From assembly GCA_011032825.1 (NCBI GenBank), contig JAADJZ010000005.1:687001-751000 (forward strand): 64,000 nt of DNA. Reading direction: 5' to 3'. How positions within the stretch are numbered: the first letter of the stretch is position 1; each line of letters opens with the position of its first letter. The DNA is from Massariosphaeria phaeospora. Taxonomy: Eukaryota > Ascomycota > Dothideomycetes > Pleosporales. The notes beneath the pieces were generated by a model. It made no database searches. It saw only the letters and a program-made list of their open reading frames with translations, and had not been told where the DNA came from. This document shows, in pieces, positions 1 through 11,300 of the stretch. The position numbers and the translations under genes were made by a program.

Positions 1-520
1 ATTGGGCCATATCGCGGAGACAGCCCGTTCGGCATCCGCTCAACATCAGGAGCATCTGCAAAGAGGGTTCTATCAAACAGAACAGCAGGGTTTCACTACT
101 GGTTGTACGGGTTCGAGGGGTGCGTTTGTAGATGCGAAGAATTTCTCAGCTCTAGGCATGCGACCGGAAGCGCATAAACAAAACCTGCACTCAGCTATGC
201 GCGACAGCCTAATGGAAGACCAAAGCATGGATGATGAAGACCTAGAAGCTCCAACCTTTCATTGTCCTTGGATCCGTTGTCATCAGGTGAGTGCTCCCGG
301 ATGTCTCTACAAATCACTCATGCCAATGCCCGTGTGACAGCACTTCAACGATGCCATGGAATTACGACTACATAGACATGCTCACCCAGAGTACGTCTGC
401 CCTCACGAGGACTGCACCGCCCAATTCCGGGACCATAAGGAATGGGTAGAGCATATCGCTGAACCGCATCACGACCTCCTCGAGAACCCAGTTCGGACAC
501 TAATAAGCTGCGATGCTTAA
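1..520 (+). CDS. C2H2-type zinc finger protein, 3' end only
   Basis: The gene runs in from the left edge, so its start is missing. I read two exons: 1-286 and 341-520, with a 54-nt phase-0 intron (donor gtgagt at 287, acceptor acag ending at 340). The spliced C-terminus has two finger-like units. The first has Cys-x4-Cys in CPWIRC followed by two His in HRHAH. The second has C-x4-C in CPHEDC followed by H and H in EHIAEPHH. Upstream lies an acidic stretch (EDQSMDDEDLE). This is the layout of fungal C2H2 proteins that may bind nucleic acid, but no specific family is recognised and the regulated targets cannot be guessed. The stop is TAA at 518-520. Confidence 0.6.
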
Positions 521-1190
521 AGCTACATAACCGTGAGGCGGGGGTGGCCACGGTGCGGATCCGCACTTTCCCCACATGTGGGGTATAGCTTCGACTTCCG
601 GGTGAAAAGAAACGACTGCTGCTTCAAAAGCATAGAGTAGCGGGCACTCTTGTCGGTAGTGTTCAATTATGTATATATTCAGGCGCGTGCAGGCCAGACC
701 AGGTAGTCTAGCTAGGGGTGACCTTGTGCGGGTGCTGCTTAGGTAACTAAAAGTGCCAAGCACATGTAGGAATAGCAAAAAGGGTGCATAGCACTCCGTA
801 GATTGCAACTATTACATAGATATCCATGATGAGATTAGTGTGAAAGTTCTAGAGTTTTGGCATATGGGCCCCCACGACTCGAAGCCTTGCGAACTCAGCG
901 GGCCGCGGCAACAGGGAGGGGCTAATATCTAAAATAACCTAGGTCGCCTACCTTTTGCTGCACATTTCGATTCTTTGAATTCGTGCTATTATCATTCTCG
1001 AGCCAGCGTTAGTTTTTACGATGAAGAAGCGCATCCCCAATTCGAGTGCTCGCCAGCCCTGGAGGCAGCGAAGTGGAAAGCACGGGCGTCACATGCATCC
1101 CCGCCCTGGGCACCGCCGCTCCACCTGGGCAGTCATCCTCCTCTTTGGTGACACTGGCGATAGCAGCACCTCCCACTCCGACACGGCGCC
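521..1190. other. Intergenic, 670 bp
   Basis: This gap separates the C2H2 gene from AMP deaminase, both on the plus strand. It should hold the terminator of the first and the promoter and 5' UTR of the second. It is unremarkable in composition. I see no RNA gene or convincing coding frame. Confidence 0.5.
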
Positions 1191-4100
1191 ATGATCAAAG
1201 GTATTATCACCAATTCACTTGTAGACGGCCTGCGACCTTGAAGCAAACACTAATTGACGCCAGGCTCCTACTCCAACGCTCCAGACGCCTCACCCGACCT
1301 GGCGCCGGCCCACATCGACGATGCACAGATCCCGTCATCTGAAGACGAAGATGAACTCGATTCCTCAGACCCCGAGGCCGGCGGTGGTCCGCTGGCACAA
1401 TCAAAGGGCGGAGCTCTAGCGAGAGCGCAGACGATAGCCGGTACAGGCCTGGCGGGGGACGAGGATGGCCCCTCCGACAGCGCACAATCAACCAGTCTGT
1501 TGGCGCGCGACAAGCAACGACGGACGGCATTTTACGACTATGCGTCTGATAAGCAAATGAGCCATTCTGAGGCTAAGCAGTTCTACCAGCGCCATCAATT
1601 GGAGAGCCAGCATGGGGGTTCGCAGGGGGGCGATGCGTACAGTCCTGTCATCCGTGCAAAGACGTTTCCAGCGAATTTCGGTGGTGCCGACGGCCTGGAA
1701 CACGTAAACAGGGCAGACAGTATTCGGTCACGGCAGAGCAACGTCAGTCTCACACACCACAGTCACCAACCGCTTCCCATCGGCCTGTCCCAGGCAGACC
1801 AGTCACAGGAACCACGTAGACATACTAATACCGCGGCGCTAGACAGCCAAAACAGTAAAGGGAAAGGTGCCGCTATATCTTTCCTACAGGCTGACCAACA
1901 GGCAAGACAGCACGACCAACACCCTGCCCTTCCTCACGAACATAAGCCACTATTAGCTGAAGAAGGTATTCACGGCGCAGGCGCAGGTGTTGGTATCGGC
2001 TCTGGTGCAGGAGGATTTGCCATGTCGGACTCTAGTATCACAGCCGAGCTCAGTGCTATCTACACAAACGTGCAGAAGGTTCTTGATCTCCGCCACAAAT
2101 ATATCCGTCTATCATTACAGGCCTCTTTTGATAATCCCAAAGACGACCCAGAATGGCGCATCTACCCTCCTCACCCAGAACCAGTGTGGATCGGCAATCT
2201 AAAAGAGCGTCAAAACGCATCAAGCAGTATGCAGAACAGCGCAGTGCTCGACCCGGTGGAGCCAAAGCCTTCCCGCAAAATGGGCACGGATATTGGAGAA
2301 GATTTCTACATGTCCGACCTCTTGCCACTCCCAGGGCCTTCAGAAATGTCGTTCCGCTTGGACAACAGCGGTGTATATCAGGTTTATGAAACCACAAAGT
2401 CATCGGAACTAGACACCCCAATCGTAACCATACCAACTCTTCGCGAGTACTACATGGACTTGGACGCTATCCTTGATATATCATCTGACGGGCCCAGTAA
2501 GAGTTTTGCTTTCCGACGCCTACAGTATCTGGAAGGAAAGTTCAACCTTTACTTCCTCCTCAATGAGTATCAAGAAATAGCAGACAGCAAGAAAGTGCCG
2601 CATAGGGATTTCTACAATGTGAGAAAGGTCGATACCCACGTTCATCACTCGGCATGCATGAACCAGAAGCACTTGCTGCGCTTCATCAAGTCTAAAATGA
2701 AGAAGTCGCCGGATGAAGTAGTACTTTACCGAGACGGCAAACACCTGACTCTGAAAGAAGTCTTTGAGTCCATCAATTTGAGTGCCTATGATTTAAGCAT
2801 AGATACTCTAGACATGCATGTGAGTTTTACAGGAAGAAGTTTTTTAGTAGTTACTAACACTATCAGGCCCATACTGATTCCTTCCACCGCTTTGACAAGT
2901 TCAACCTAAAGTACAATCCCATTGGCGAATCCCGCCTTCGGACCATCTTTCTCAAGTCGGACAACTTCATTCAAGGCCGCTATCTGGCTGAGATCACAAA
3001 AGAGGTTATCTCCGATCTGGAGTCTAGCAAGTACCAATTCGTAGAGTGGCGGATATCCATCTACGGCCGCGAGTTAGAAGAATGGGACAAACTTGCCGCT
3101 TGGGTAGTAGACAACAAGCTATTTTCGCCAAACGTGCGATGGCTCATCCAGATTCCTCGACTGTACGATGTTTACAAGGCAAGTGGGCTGATGGATAACT
3201 TCGAGCAAGTGGTTATCAATGTCTTTCGGCCGCTTTTCGAAGTCACCAAAGATCCATCAAGCCACCCCAAGCTTCACATCTTCTTGCAGAGAGTGATCGG
3301 TTTTGATAGCGTCGACGACGAAAGTAAGACTGAACGTCGGGTCTACAAGAAATTCCCTCTTCCCCAGGACTGGTCCACCAAGCAAAACCCACCTTATAGC
3401 TACTGGATGTACTACCTCTTCGCGAACATGGCCTCACTAAATGTTTGGCGAAAGCAGCGCGGCTTCAACACGTTCCTGCTTCGCCCCCACTGTGGTGAAG
3501 CGGGTGACACCGATCATTTAGCCGCCGCTGTTCTTTGTGCGCACAGTATTAGCCATGGACTCCTTTTGCGTAAAGTGCCGCTGTTACAGTACATTTTCTA
3601 TCTGGAGCAAATTGGCGTGGCCATGTCCCCGCTGAGTAACAACGCGCTATTCCTAGCATATGAACGGAACCCCTTCTTGAGCTACTTCAGGCGGGGCCTC
3701 AATGTCTCCTTGTCTACAGACGATCCACTGCAGTTTGCCTTCACCAAAGAGCCTCTGATCGAGGAATACGCAGTTGCAGCACAAATCTACAAGCTTAGTG
3801 CTGTGGATATGTGCGAGTTGGCTAAACATTCAGTCGAGCAGAGTGGCTACGAACATGTCATCAAGCAACGTTTCGTCGGCCAGAACTACCATCTCCCAGG
3901 CGTCGCCGGTAACGACATGGCAAAGTCGAACGTGCCCAGCATCCGCGAGGGCTTCCGACACGAGACCTTGATGCAGGAACTCGCCATGTGAGTATCGTCT
4001 TCTCTCTGTTCGCTTTACCTCATCTAATAAATCACAGGATCGACCGCTACACCCGCGCCGCCCAACCCACCAACCTCACCACGACCAACCTCCACCAACC

Positions 4101-4803
4101 CACTCCCAACCAGCCCCAAACTCCCAAATCCTCGCAAGCAACCCACCCCGGTTCTCCCGTCCCCACACACCCTTCGAACACCAACCTTTCCGATCACGGC
4201 TTCTCCGCCCTCCCACCCGGCGCCCTCCCCGCACAACAACAACCCCCCATCTTCCCTACGCAACAGGCTCGCCTGAACCCGTCCGGCAATCCTCCTACTG
4301 CCACCGGCTCCGCCACCGTCCCTACCTCGCCCACCCGCCACCAAGACGACCACGCCGGTCCCGGCGACCGCCCGCGCCGCAGCTCGAGCATGGTGCTCGC
4401 CCCAGGCAGCGCGGCGCCGCCCCAACCGCCAGGCTCCGCATTCGGAGCCACAGCCCAGGGCACTGCGCAACAGCAGCAGCAGCAGCCTCAGACAGTCATG
4501 AGTCCCGAGGAAAACATGTCGTCGCTAGCCAGAACGGGCAGCAACACGACGCTCGAGGGCATGGAGCCGAGGATGTTTCCCGGCGTCGTGAGTCGGCGGC
4601 GCACGAGCAGTTTGCGAAGCGGTGCTGTGGAGGACGGCGAGAGCGGCGCTGCAAGTGCAAGTGCAAGTGCAAGTGTGCAGCAGGATGGTGGTGTCTCGGG
4701 GCAGAATGGCCCGGGCCTTTATCATCCGGGGCATTCGGGGTTCAGGCGGGATGGGGGGGCTGTGGTGGAGGAGCAGGACACTGATGACGAGGACGACGAT
4801 TAG
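1191..4803 (+). CDS. amd1: AMP deaminase
   Basis: AMP deaminase (EC 3.5.4.6) converts AMP to IMP and ammonia in the cytosolic purine nucleotide cycle. Exons: 1191-1200, 1264-2819, 2867-3987, 4038-4803, giving about 1150 residues. The long N-terminal third is acidic and low-complexity. The metal-binding segment [15 protein letters not shown] starts near residue 459 and supplies the HxH pair. The second catalytic signature [10 protein letters not shown] lies near residue 805. Introns 2 (47 nt) and 3 (50 nt) have strong gtgagt donors. The first exon is only 10 nt and is an inference: the main frame has no upstream ATG, while ATGATCAAAG followed by a gtatta donor restores it. The last exon encodes a Pro/Gln/Ser-rich tail absent from the catalytic core, with a SASASAS run from a GCAAGT repeat. 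The enzyme identity is firm; the exact N-terminus is not. Confidence 0.93.
4654..4678 (+). repeat. GCAAGT hexanucleotide run in AMP deaminase
   Basis: About four copies of the hexamer GCAAGT encode alternating Ala-Ser in the disordered C-terminal tail of AMP deaminase. Being a multiple of three, copy-number changes would keep frame. Confidence 0.8.
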
Positions 4804-5369
4804 CGAAGATTTACGATGCTCAACCCACTGCGGCCAAGTCTCCGGTAGATTATGGGATACGCCACGGTTAGAACTAGGCTAAACATTTGGATAAGACAAT
4901 CTAGATAGAATCAATACTGATGAATCAACGACATGAAACACCCATCCACTGGTACTCTTGCACGTAGCAGAGCCAGGTAACAATTCCACATTCGAGGTTG
5001 GTGAGCTTCACGGTCTATCGCTTAATTTCATTTTCTCTTCTTCTTCTGACAATCACGACACCTCTCCGATTCCCCCCTATCGCTAAAGACGAGTGAGAAG
5101 GAAGGATATAATACAATTGCGTAGTCCCTCAAAACTCTGACCAACCACACTGTCCGTGCCCACGAAAAGAGGATATGTGTCTTTTCTACTATGCGGCCCA
5201 GGGCAGGGAAAATGAAGAAGCCGACGCTCGTCGCATGAATTTTTGCCCTACCGGAAATATAGAAAGAAAAAGAGCCACCTACGTAGTTACCACCACTCAC
5301 TACCACCGCCAATCAATCCTCAAGCACCCTCTACACCGACCGAAAGAGTCTGCCAAATAGCGCCTTCTC
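4804..5369. other. Intergenic between convergent genes, 566 bp
   Basis: This holds the 3' flanks of AMP deaminase (+) and PMT4 (-), which converge. There is no supported gene. The pyrimidine-rich stretch near 5028-5060 (tcttcttcttct) is unremarkable. Confidence 0.5.
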
Positions 5370-7850
5370 CTATTTCGCGAAGTGCAAATCGTACGCCAGC
5401 CACTTCCGCGAATTGACCTGGTCAACAGTCAATCCCGGCGAGCCGTACGTGAGCGGCGCAAAGAACAAGAAGCACCAGCCCACAGCAGTCAGCACGACCG
5501 ACGCAGCGATCCAGCTGCCCATCAGGCTCTGCGTCGCGACGCGTTCCCTAACAGGTCGCGATCTGGTCCTGCGGTGCCCCTTGACAGTATCGGTGGATGC
5601 TGGTGGCGCGGAATCGGGGTCGAACGGTTCGATGCAGAAGATGAATTCGATGAGAGAGCCAGTGACGAGCGCGGAGGCGAGGTGTGCGGGGAGGTAGTGG
5701 TGCAGGAAGAGTTGGCGGCCCATGATGTAGAAGGGGACGTAGTGGGCGGCCCAGGTGAGGAAGAAGAAGCCGGTGGAGTTATACAGGCGCGAGCGAGTGC
5801 CTACAGAGAGAGTTCTGGTTAGAAGCTGATCTTCGAGATACGAGTATGTTCTATGGAGATAGGAAAGATCCGACTTACGTAAATCGAGGGCGTCCATGCC
5901 ACGGCGGAGGGCGAGTTGATCTGCGCCGATGATGCCGGCGAAGACAGCAAGAAGCGCAGATGCGAGCCACCAGCCGATCGGGTTACCGAGGAAGTAGATT
6001 TGCTCCCGGGTGTCGTTGTTGGTCCAGAACGAGACACCACGGAGAAGGAATGGCCACGAAATGGGTTGCGAGGCATAGGGGTGAGAGCTGGTCAGAGCGT
6101 TGTTGTGGTAGAACATGGCACGTTGAAGCTCGATGTACTTTCTCAAGAAAGATACAGACTTGACCTTCTTGACCTCCTTTTGGTTTCGCACATCCTCAGT
6201 TGGCAGAGACGGGATGTCGTCGACAATCCAGATATTGCTGGCCTGCTGGATGTTCTTGTTACCGTTGATTTCGGCCTGCTTGTAGGCCCACTCGGGAAGA
6301 GGGGTGGTGTGGGTCCACATAGCGACCTTGGTAGGAACATGGACAAGCTTGAAATGGCTAGACATGGTCTTGAAGTCCTTGCCGCCTTTGCTGTTCTCGA
6401 CTTTGAGCTCAAACAAAGTATCATTATAGCGGTTGCCATCCGCCTCCTCCTTGGTCACAGTGGTGAATTCCTGGTTGGTCGGATAGAAAGGAGAGGCCAC
6501 ATCGTGGGTGAGGAGGAAGGTGTCGGTCAACAAATGGCGAAGACGAACGATATCCCCAATCTTCACGCGCTGACCCTCGGTGTTGGGGAGTTCTTTGTTG
6601 GGGAGAATCTGCCAGTGATTGTTTGTGTCGTTGTGGGGGTATCCAGTGACCTGCTGGCCTTGGGAAGAGATTCGGCCGTCATCGTATCGGAGGGGGTAGC
6701 GGTCAGGATGGCTGTGAAGATACACCTTGGTGTCCTTGTGGCGCATTGTAATGCTGTCATAGTAGTCAATTCCGACGGACTGAAGAGTCATGACATTATC
6801 GCTCAGAGTCTCCTGGAACTCAGGGCTCATGAAGTCGTCTCCTGGTCCAGACCTAGTGAGGATGGAGAAATGCACCTGGAACCAGAAGAGGTAGAGGAAG
6901 AAGGGGACAACAATCAGACCGAAGGCTCGGGCGGCGAAGTGCTTGCCAAACTCCGGCAGGCTCAACGCACCCTGGCGGCGGTTGACGTCCATCAGATCCC
7001 ACAGATCAAGGGCGACCGGGACACCGATGGAGAAGAAAGTGAAGAGACCGACGTATTTGGTGGAGATGACGCAGCTCAAGCAGACGCCAGTCAACAGCAG
7101 CCACTTCCACCACTTGCGGCCGAAAGGTTCGTGCCTCAGCTTGTAGAACCGGATGTAGGCCAAGACCGAGAGCGCCATGAAGAAGATCAGCGTCGCGTCG
7201 AGCAGAATCAAGCGTGTCTGGCCAATATGAGCGTTGTCGAAGAGAAGCAGGCCAGCGGCTGTCACGCAGGCTGGCAGCGAGTATCCAGACTCCCACATGA
7301 TCATGAAGACGGTCGGCACCGTGAGGGCGCCCATGGTCGCGGGCATGGCGCGGTAAGCAACATAGGGCACCTTGTTGGTGATGTACGAGTCGCCGATGTT
7401 CTCAAACAAGAACTCGCCCTTGTATCCGACGATCCAGCCAGCGAAGGCGAAGAGGAGCTTGCCGAAGGGGGGGTGGACGTCGAAGAAGTAGGTTCGTTGG
7501 AGGTAGTACGACGCAAACTGCACAGCGGGTCAGCCTTCTGCTCGCTCCAGTTGCGCATTTCAGGAGAGTCATACCTTTCCGAAGTGCACCTCGTCAAACA
7601 CGACCTGCGACGGGTAGGTGATCCCCCAGAAGCGTGTGACGAAGGCGAGCACGGTGATGATGGCGAGGGCCAGCTTGTAGTCCCACTCTCCGCCCTGCTT
7701 GGGCCGGAGGGGCCGCAGTTCCTTCTTCGCCTTCTCGACGGCATTGGAGACCTTCTCGGACACCTTCTCGGACACGAGTTCAGCGTTCGGCGTCGTCGGC
7801 TGCTTCTTGTCCTTGGGTGCGCGATGCCGCACGCCGGCCGGGGAAGACAT
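5370..7850 (-). CDS. pmt4: Dolichyl-phosphate-mannose-protein O-mannosyltransferase, PMT4 type
   Basis: PMT4 transfers mannose from dolichyl-phosphate mannose to Ser/Thr of membrane and secretory proteins in the ER. Exons on the minus strand: 7850-7575, 7517-5879, 5800-5370, giving 781 residues; yeast Pmt4 is of similar length. The N-terminus carries a hydrophobic segment followed by VVFDEVHFGKFASYYL, including the Asp-Glu pair of the first luminal loop that is invariant in the family. The central MIR-type region contains HSHPDRYPLRYDDGRISS, QQVTGY and LTHDVASPFYPTNQE, which match the PMT4 subfamily rather than PMT1 or PMT2. The C-terminal half returns to membrane segments with FLHHYLPAHL. 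The first intron is 57 nt. The second (5801-5878, 78 nt) is a multiple of three and stop-free. The ATG at 7850 is the first in frame. Confidence 0.95.
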
Positions 7851-8300
7851 GGTGGTGGGCTATATCGCGACGAAGCCACCTGGGGATACACACACGTCAA
7901 TATGGGGATCCAGGCAATGTTAATTGAGCGGCGAGGATGCACTTACCCACACAGATACAGGAAAACGGGTTGTCGGGAGACGCAACGCAGCGGGCTTATT
8001 TACTGAGGATGGCGGGCTGCTGGGCTGAGAACACGTAATCTTTTGGTCGCCGCGAGCCCCTTGCACTAACCAGGAGTGGCGCAGCAACGCCACACCGACT
8101 CCTCAACTCCTTACCCCTCCTCAGCTGCAATTGCATCTGTTGATGCTCAACATCTATTCTCCAATAGCAGGTATAGTACGGAGTAATAGCGGAGGCTTCA
8201 TTGGAGCTTACGATCACTGTATTAGCTACTGTATCAAGCGAAAACTTTCTCAAGCCAGGTAGTCAGAACCATGGTCCGTCTACGTGATGACTCGGAGATC
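7851..8300. promoter_or_regulatory. PMT4 upstream region
   Basis: This is the promoter and leader region of the minus-strand PMT4 gene. A cluster of possible alternative leader splice signals lies near 7880-7950, but none can be proved. I recognise no specific transcription-factor site. Rightward it grades into the motif array. Confidence 0.35.
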
Positions 8301-11300
8301 CATACATAAAATCCTTCTCTTTTAAGGTTCTCTCGTCTTCTTTTTACTCTCATCCTTGCCATCTTCCACAAGCCTTCAAATATATAAAAATGGTCGACTA
8401 GGCACCTTATGTCTCCCCTGGTGTGGGTTCTCTTGCACGTACCAAATCATGATCCGTCGCTCCGATGGTCACCCCTCTCTTCCACTCAAAACGCCAGTCG
8501 AGGCAGTACATGCTCTTTTCTCCCATTATTTCAATCTTCTAGCTAATAAATTCATCCTGAACATCCTCCATGTTTTGGAATCGTTCCTCTCCTCCATAAA
8601 TCAGAAAACCAAGAACGTCAGCTCAATGACCACTTTTCTAGGAAAACAGCGCCTAGAAAACATATGGACTCTATATCCATGTATCGAAAGGACTATGTCA
8701 TATTTTTGTCATACTTTTCTTCAAAAGATGCTGAGATCAGCAATATATGCTGGACTGTCCCGATATGACCTATTCGATATCCACGAAATAGGAACGGTTC
8801 TACTTCAACAATTTGGTCTCGATTCCTAAATCCACACATGGAGACGCATGACTGGGTCTGCTTTGTTCCTCCGAAAATATGCAGCGGCCGCGAACATGCA
8901 AGTCGAATCAATTCGCTCACACCACAATACGTCAACTGGAAAATTACATGTTCAAATAAACGATATTCTGGCAAGTAGTCCCACAGCTCATCCAAGGGTT
9001 TGGCCAGCTGCCTTCTCTGGAAAATGGCCTCTAAATTGTAGGCAAAAAAACGAATGTGGCCGCTCGACCCTCTCGATGCGACCAAATAGCTTGTCCGCTC
9101 TCTCTCAAACCCCTGAACCTTAAGAGAATATTGCGAGTCTTTGAGGCAAGCTGAATGATATATCAAATAAAAGGCGCCCATTGGATTTCGATGTTGAGCC
9201 TATTCCGAAGCCCAGTCACAAAATTCGACCTTGCGTCCAGAACTTTTTGCACGACTTTCGACCAGTGGCTCTGTTCAAAATGTTCACTAGCAGCATTGAT
9301 GTGACGAAAGAGCCTCCTAGACGTAAATTATAAAGACCTCGTTCCAATGTCCGCCCGACTTTCCTATCAGATACATACATGAACTCGTATATGAGCCACG
9401 AATCCATACTTCGCTCTACAATTTCCTGCGCATCGGCACTTCTATATAACGGACCACTTCTCCTGAATGAAAACTCGAAATGAGTTCAACTCATGGCCGC
9501 TCTTCCTTCCTCCAGGAATTACAGATTACGATATCAGTCTTACCGGTACCGCCCTAACATCGAATTACCACTCATCTGCACACATGGCAAGAAGTACTCC
9601 GAAACTCAAGGGTCGCAGAATGCATCAAACGCATATTTTTTCTCCCTATGGGCTTCCCGAGCATACTTTCACATTTCAAGGCCACGAGAAGGTCTAAAAG
9701 TACCCATGCTATCTGTTGATGTTGGAAGCATTCTGCAGTATCAAACAATAAGAACCAGCCATGTATGGGGCGTCTCTTCTGGAAAAGGAAGCTGCAGCCC
9801 TTCGACATATAAACGCACCCGGTTCCACTTCAACTATCGACTATCAAATCCGCCAAAATCGTACCAAATGACCTCGAAAATGGTATGCACTCGCTGTTAT
9901 GGACAACCGGCGACAAGAGTAAAAGGCCATGTGCCTCGATGTCATGGGACGCTGCTGTTTTTCCGAACTCAAGATAGTGCAGTTATGCGGTCATCGACTC
10001 TTTTCCGAAATCCACAGTTCGCCGGATCCATGACAAAGATCTTACTCGGTCAAAACTTACCTGGAATCACAGCATGGCGAAAAACCCTTCTCCATAACTG
10101 CATCGATGTCAAATCAACCGCAAAGAACCGACCTATGGCGCCGATAAAAAACTGTCGCCAATCTGACCATATCAGCACTCCGGTCTTCCATAAAGTCTTT
10201 CAAGATATTATGAATGGAGGAGAAGGCTCCTCTTCCAAGCTAGACCACTATTACTTTCCTCTTTCTATAACACTTTCACTTCAACTCGACGATTGAATTG
10301 CACTGAATGAGGCGACTCATCATAGCTAGGAGCCTCTCTGTTCTAAAGTATACGCCAAGTTGTGCATGGCGAATACCTCCGCTCTTCGAAACACTATGTG
10401 TTAAATCCGGAAACCTTTGCTATTTCGCCAAACCTGATATCGCCAAATAGCATGAGCACCGTCTGCCCCCGAAGTCGCAGCACCCAGCTCATCATGACCA
10501 AAGCTTCTCTACTATACAATCCACACATGTGGCTACCCATGGAAACTGGTCCTTTAGAATCAAAAATGGCCGCTTACTGCGGAATGAGAGTCCGGTTTTT
10601 CTGGTGGGAAAAGATCACATATTCAACTAAGGACCGATTCAAAACTCCCACCACTTCGAGTAATGAGCGACCAGCCTCCCGATTCGATAAAAAGGTAGTA
10701 CCCTTCTTCATGGCCAAGCGGGCTTGCGCGACTAAAAACTATCAGACAAGTAGCTACATGAGAGTACGTCTCTGCTGTTGCAAAACAGCAGCTTTTATGC
10801 AAGAGTTATGAGCAGTGCAATAGCGCAAAAAATACAAATGCCCGCGGATCATGGAGAAAGCCTTCCTTGCCAATACAACGACATTGACGTTTCTGGAGAG
10901 CTGGCGTGTGCGACTAAACCCATACTATCATCAGCCCATGAGAGTGAGTTCGAGCTTGTTGTGGGGAGCGGCTATCAGAAGAGCTGTACAAGAATCAATG
11001 ATGTCTAAATCTTGGAGTAAACGGCAAATGAAAAAGTAGCCTCCTGGATCGAAATCACTTTGGGAACATGGAATGAGAGAACGGGTTTGTCTGATAAAAG
11101 GCGTTGGCTGAAGCCGATGGCGCGCCTTTTGCTGCTGGACTTCTTCTGCATACCTTGCGAAGGGTCTCTCGGTCCAAAAGCGTATTGCTGACGAGTAAAT
11201 GAGGGACTTGGTTTGCGTGATCAAAAGCACCTACTGGAGTTCCAATGAGAGGTCGTTCTTGCCGCCGAAAATGTGCAAGTGGCCGACATATGAATACCAG

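Noticed and set aside
5916..8006. 696-codon open frame on the plus strand opposite PMT4
   Set aside because: It lies entirely antisense to a well-supported gene of high GC content. Its translation is rich in Glu/Val/Gly as expected for the complement of a membrane protein. It has no domain or splice logic.
9493..10296. 267-codon frame inside the motif array
   Set aside because: It is composed of the array's repeating motifs, has no recognisable domain and is similar in character to other frames there. Length alone is not sufficient in a repeat-rich, stop-poor stretch.
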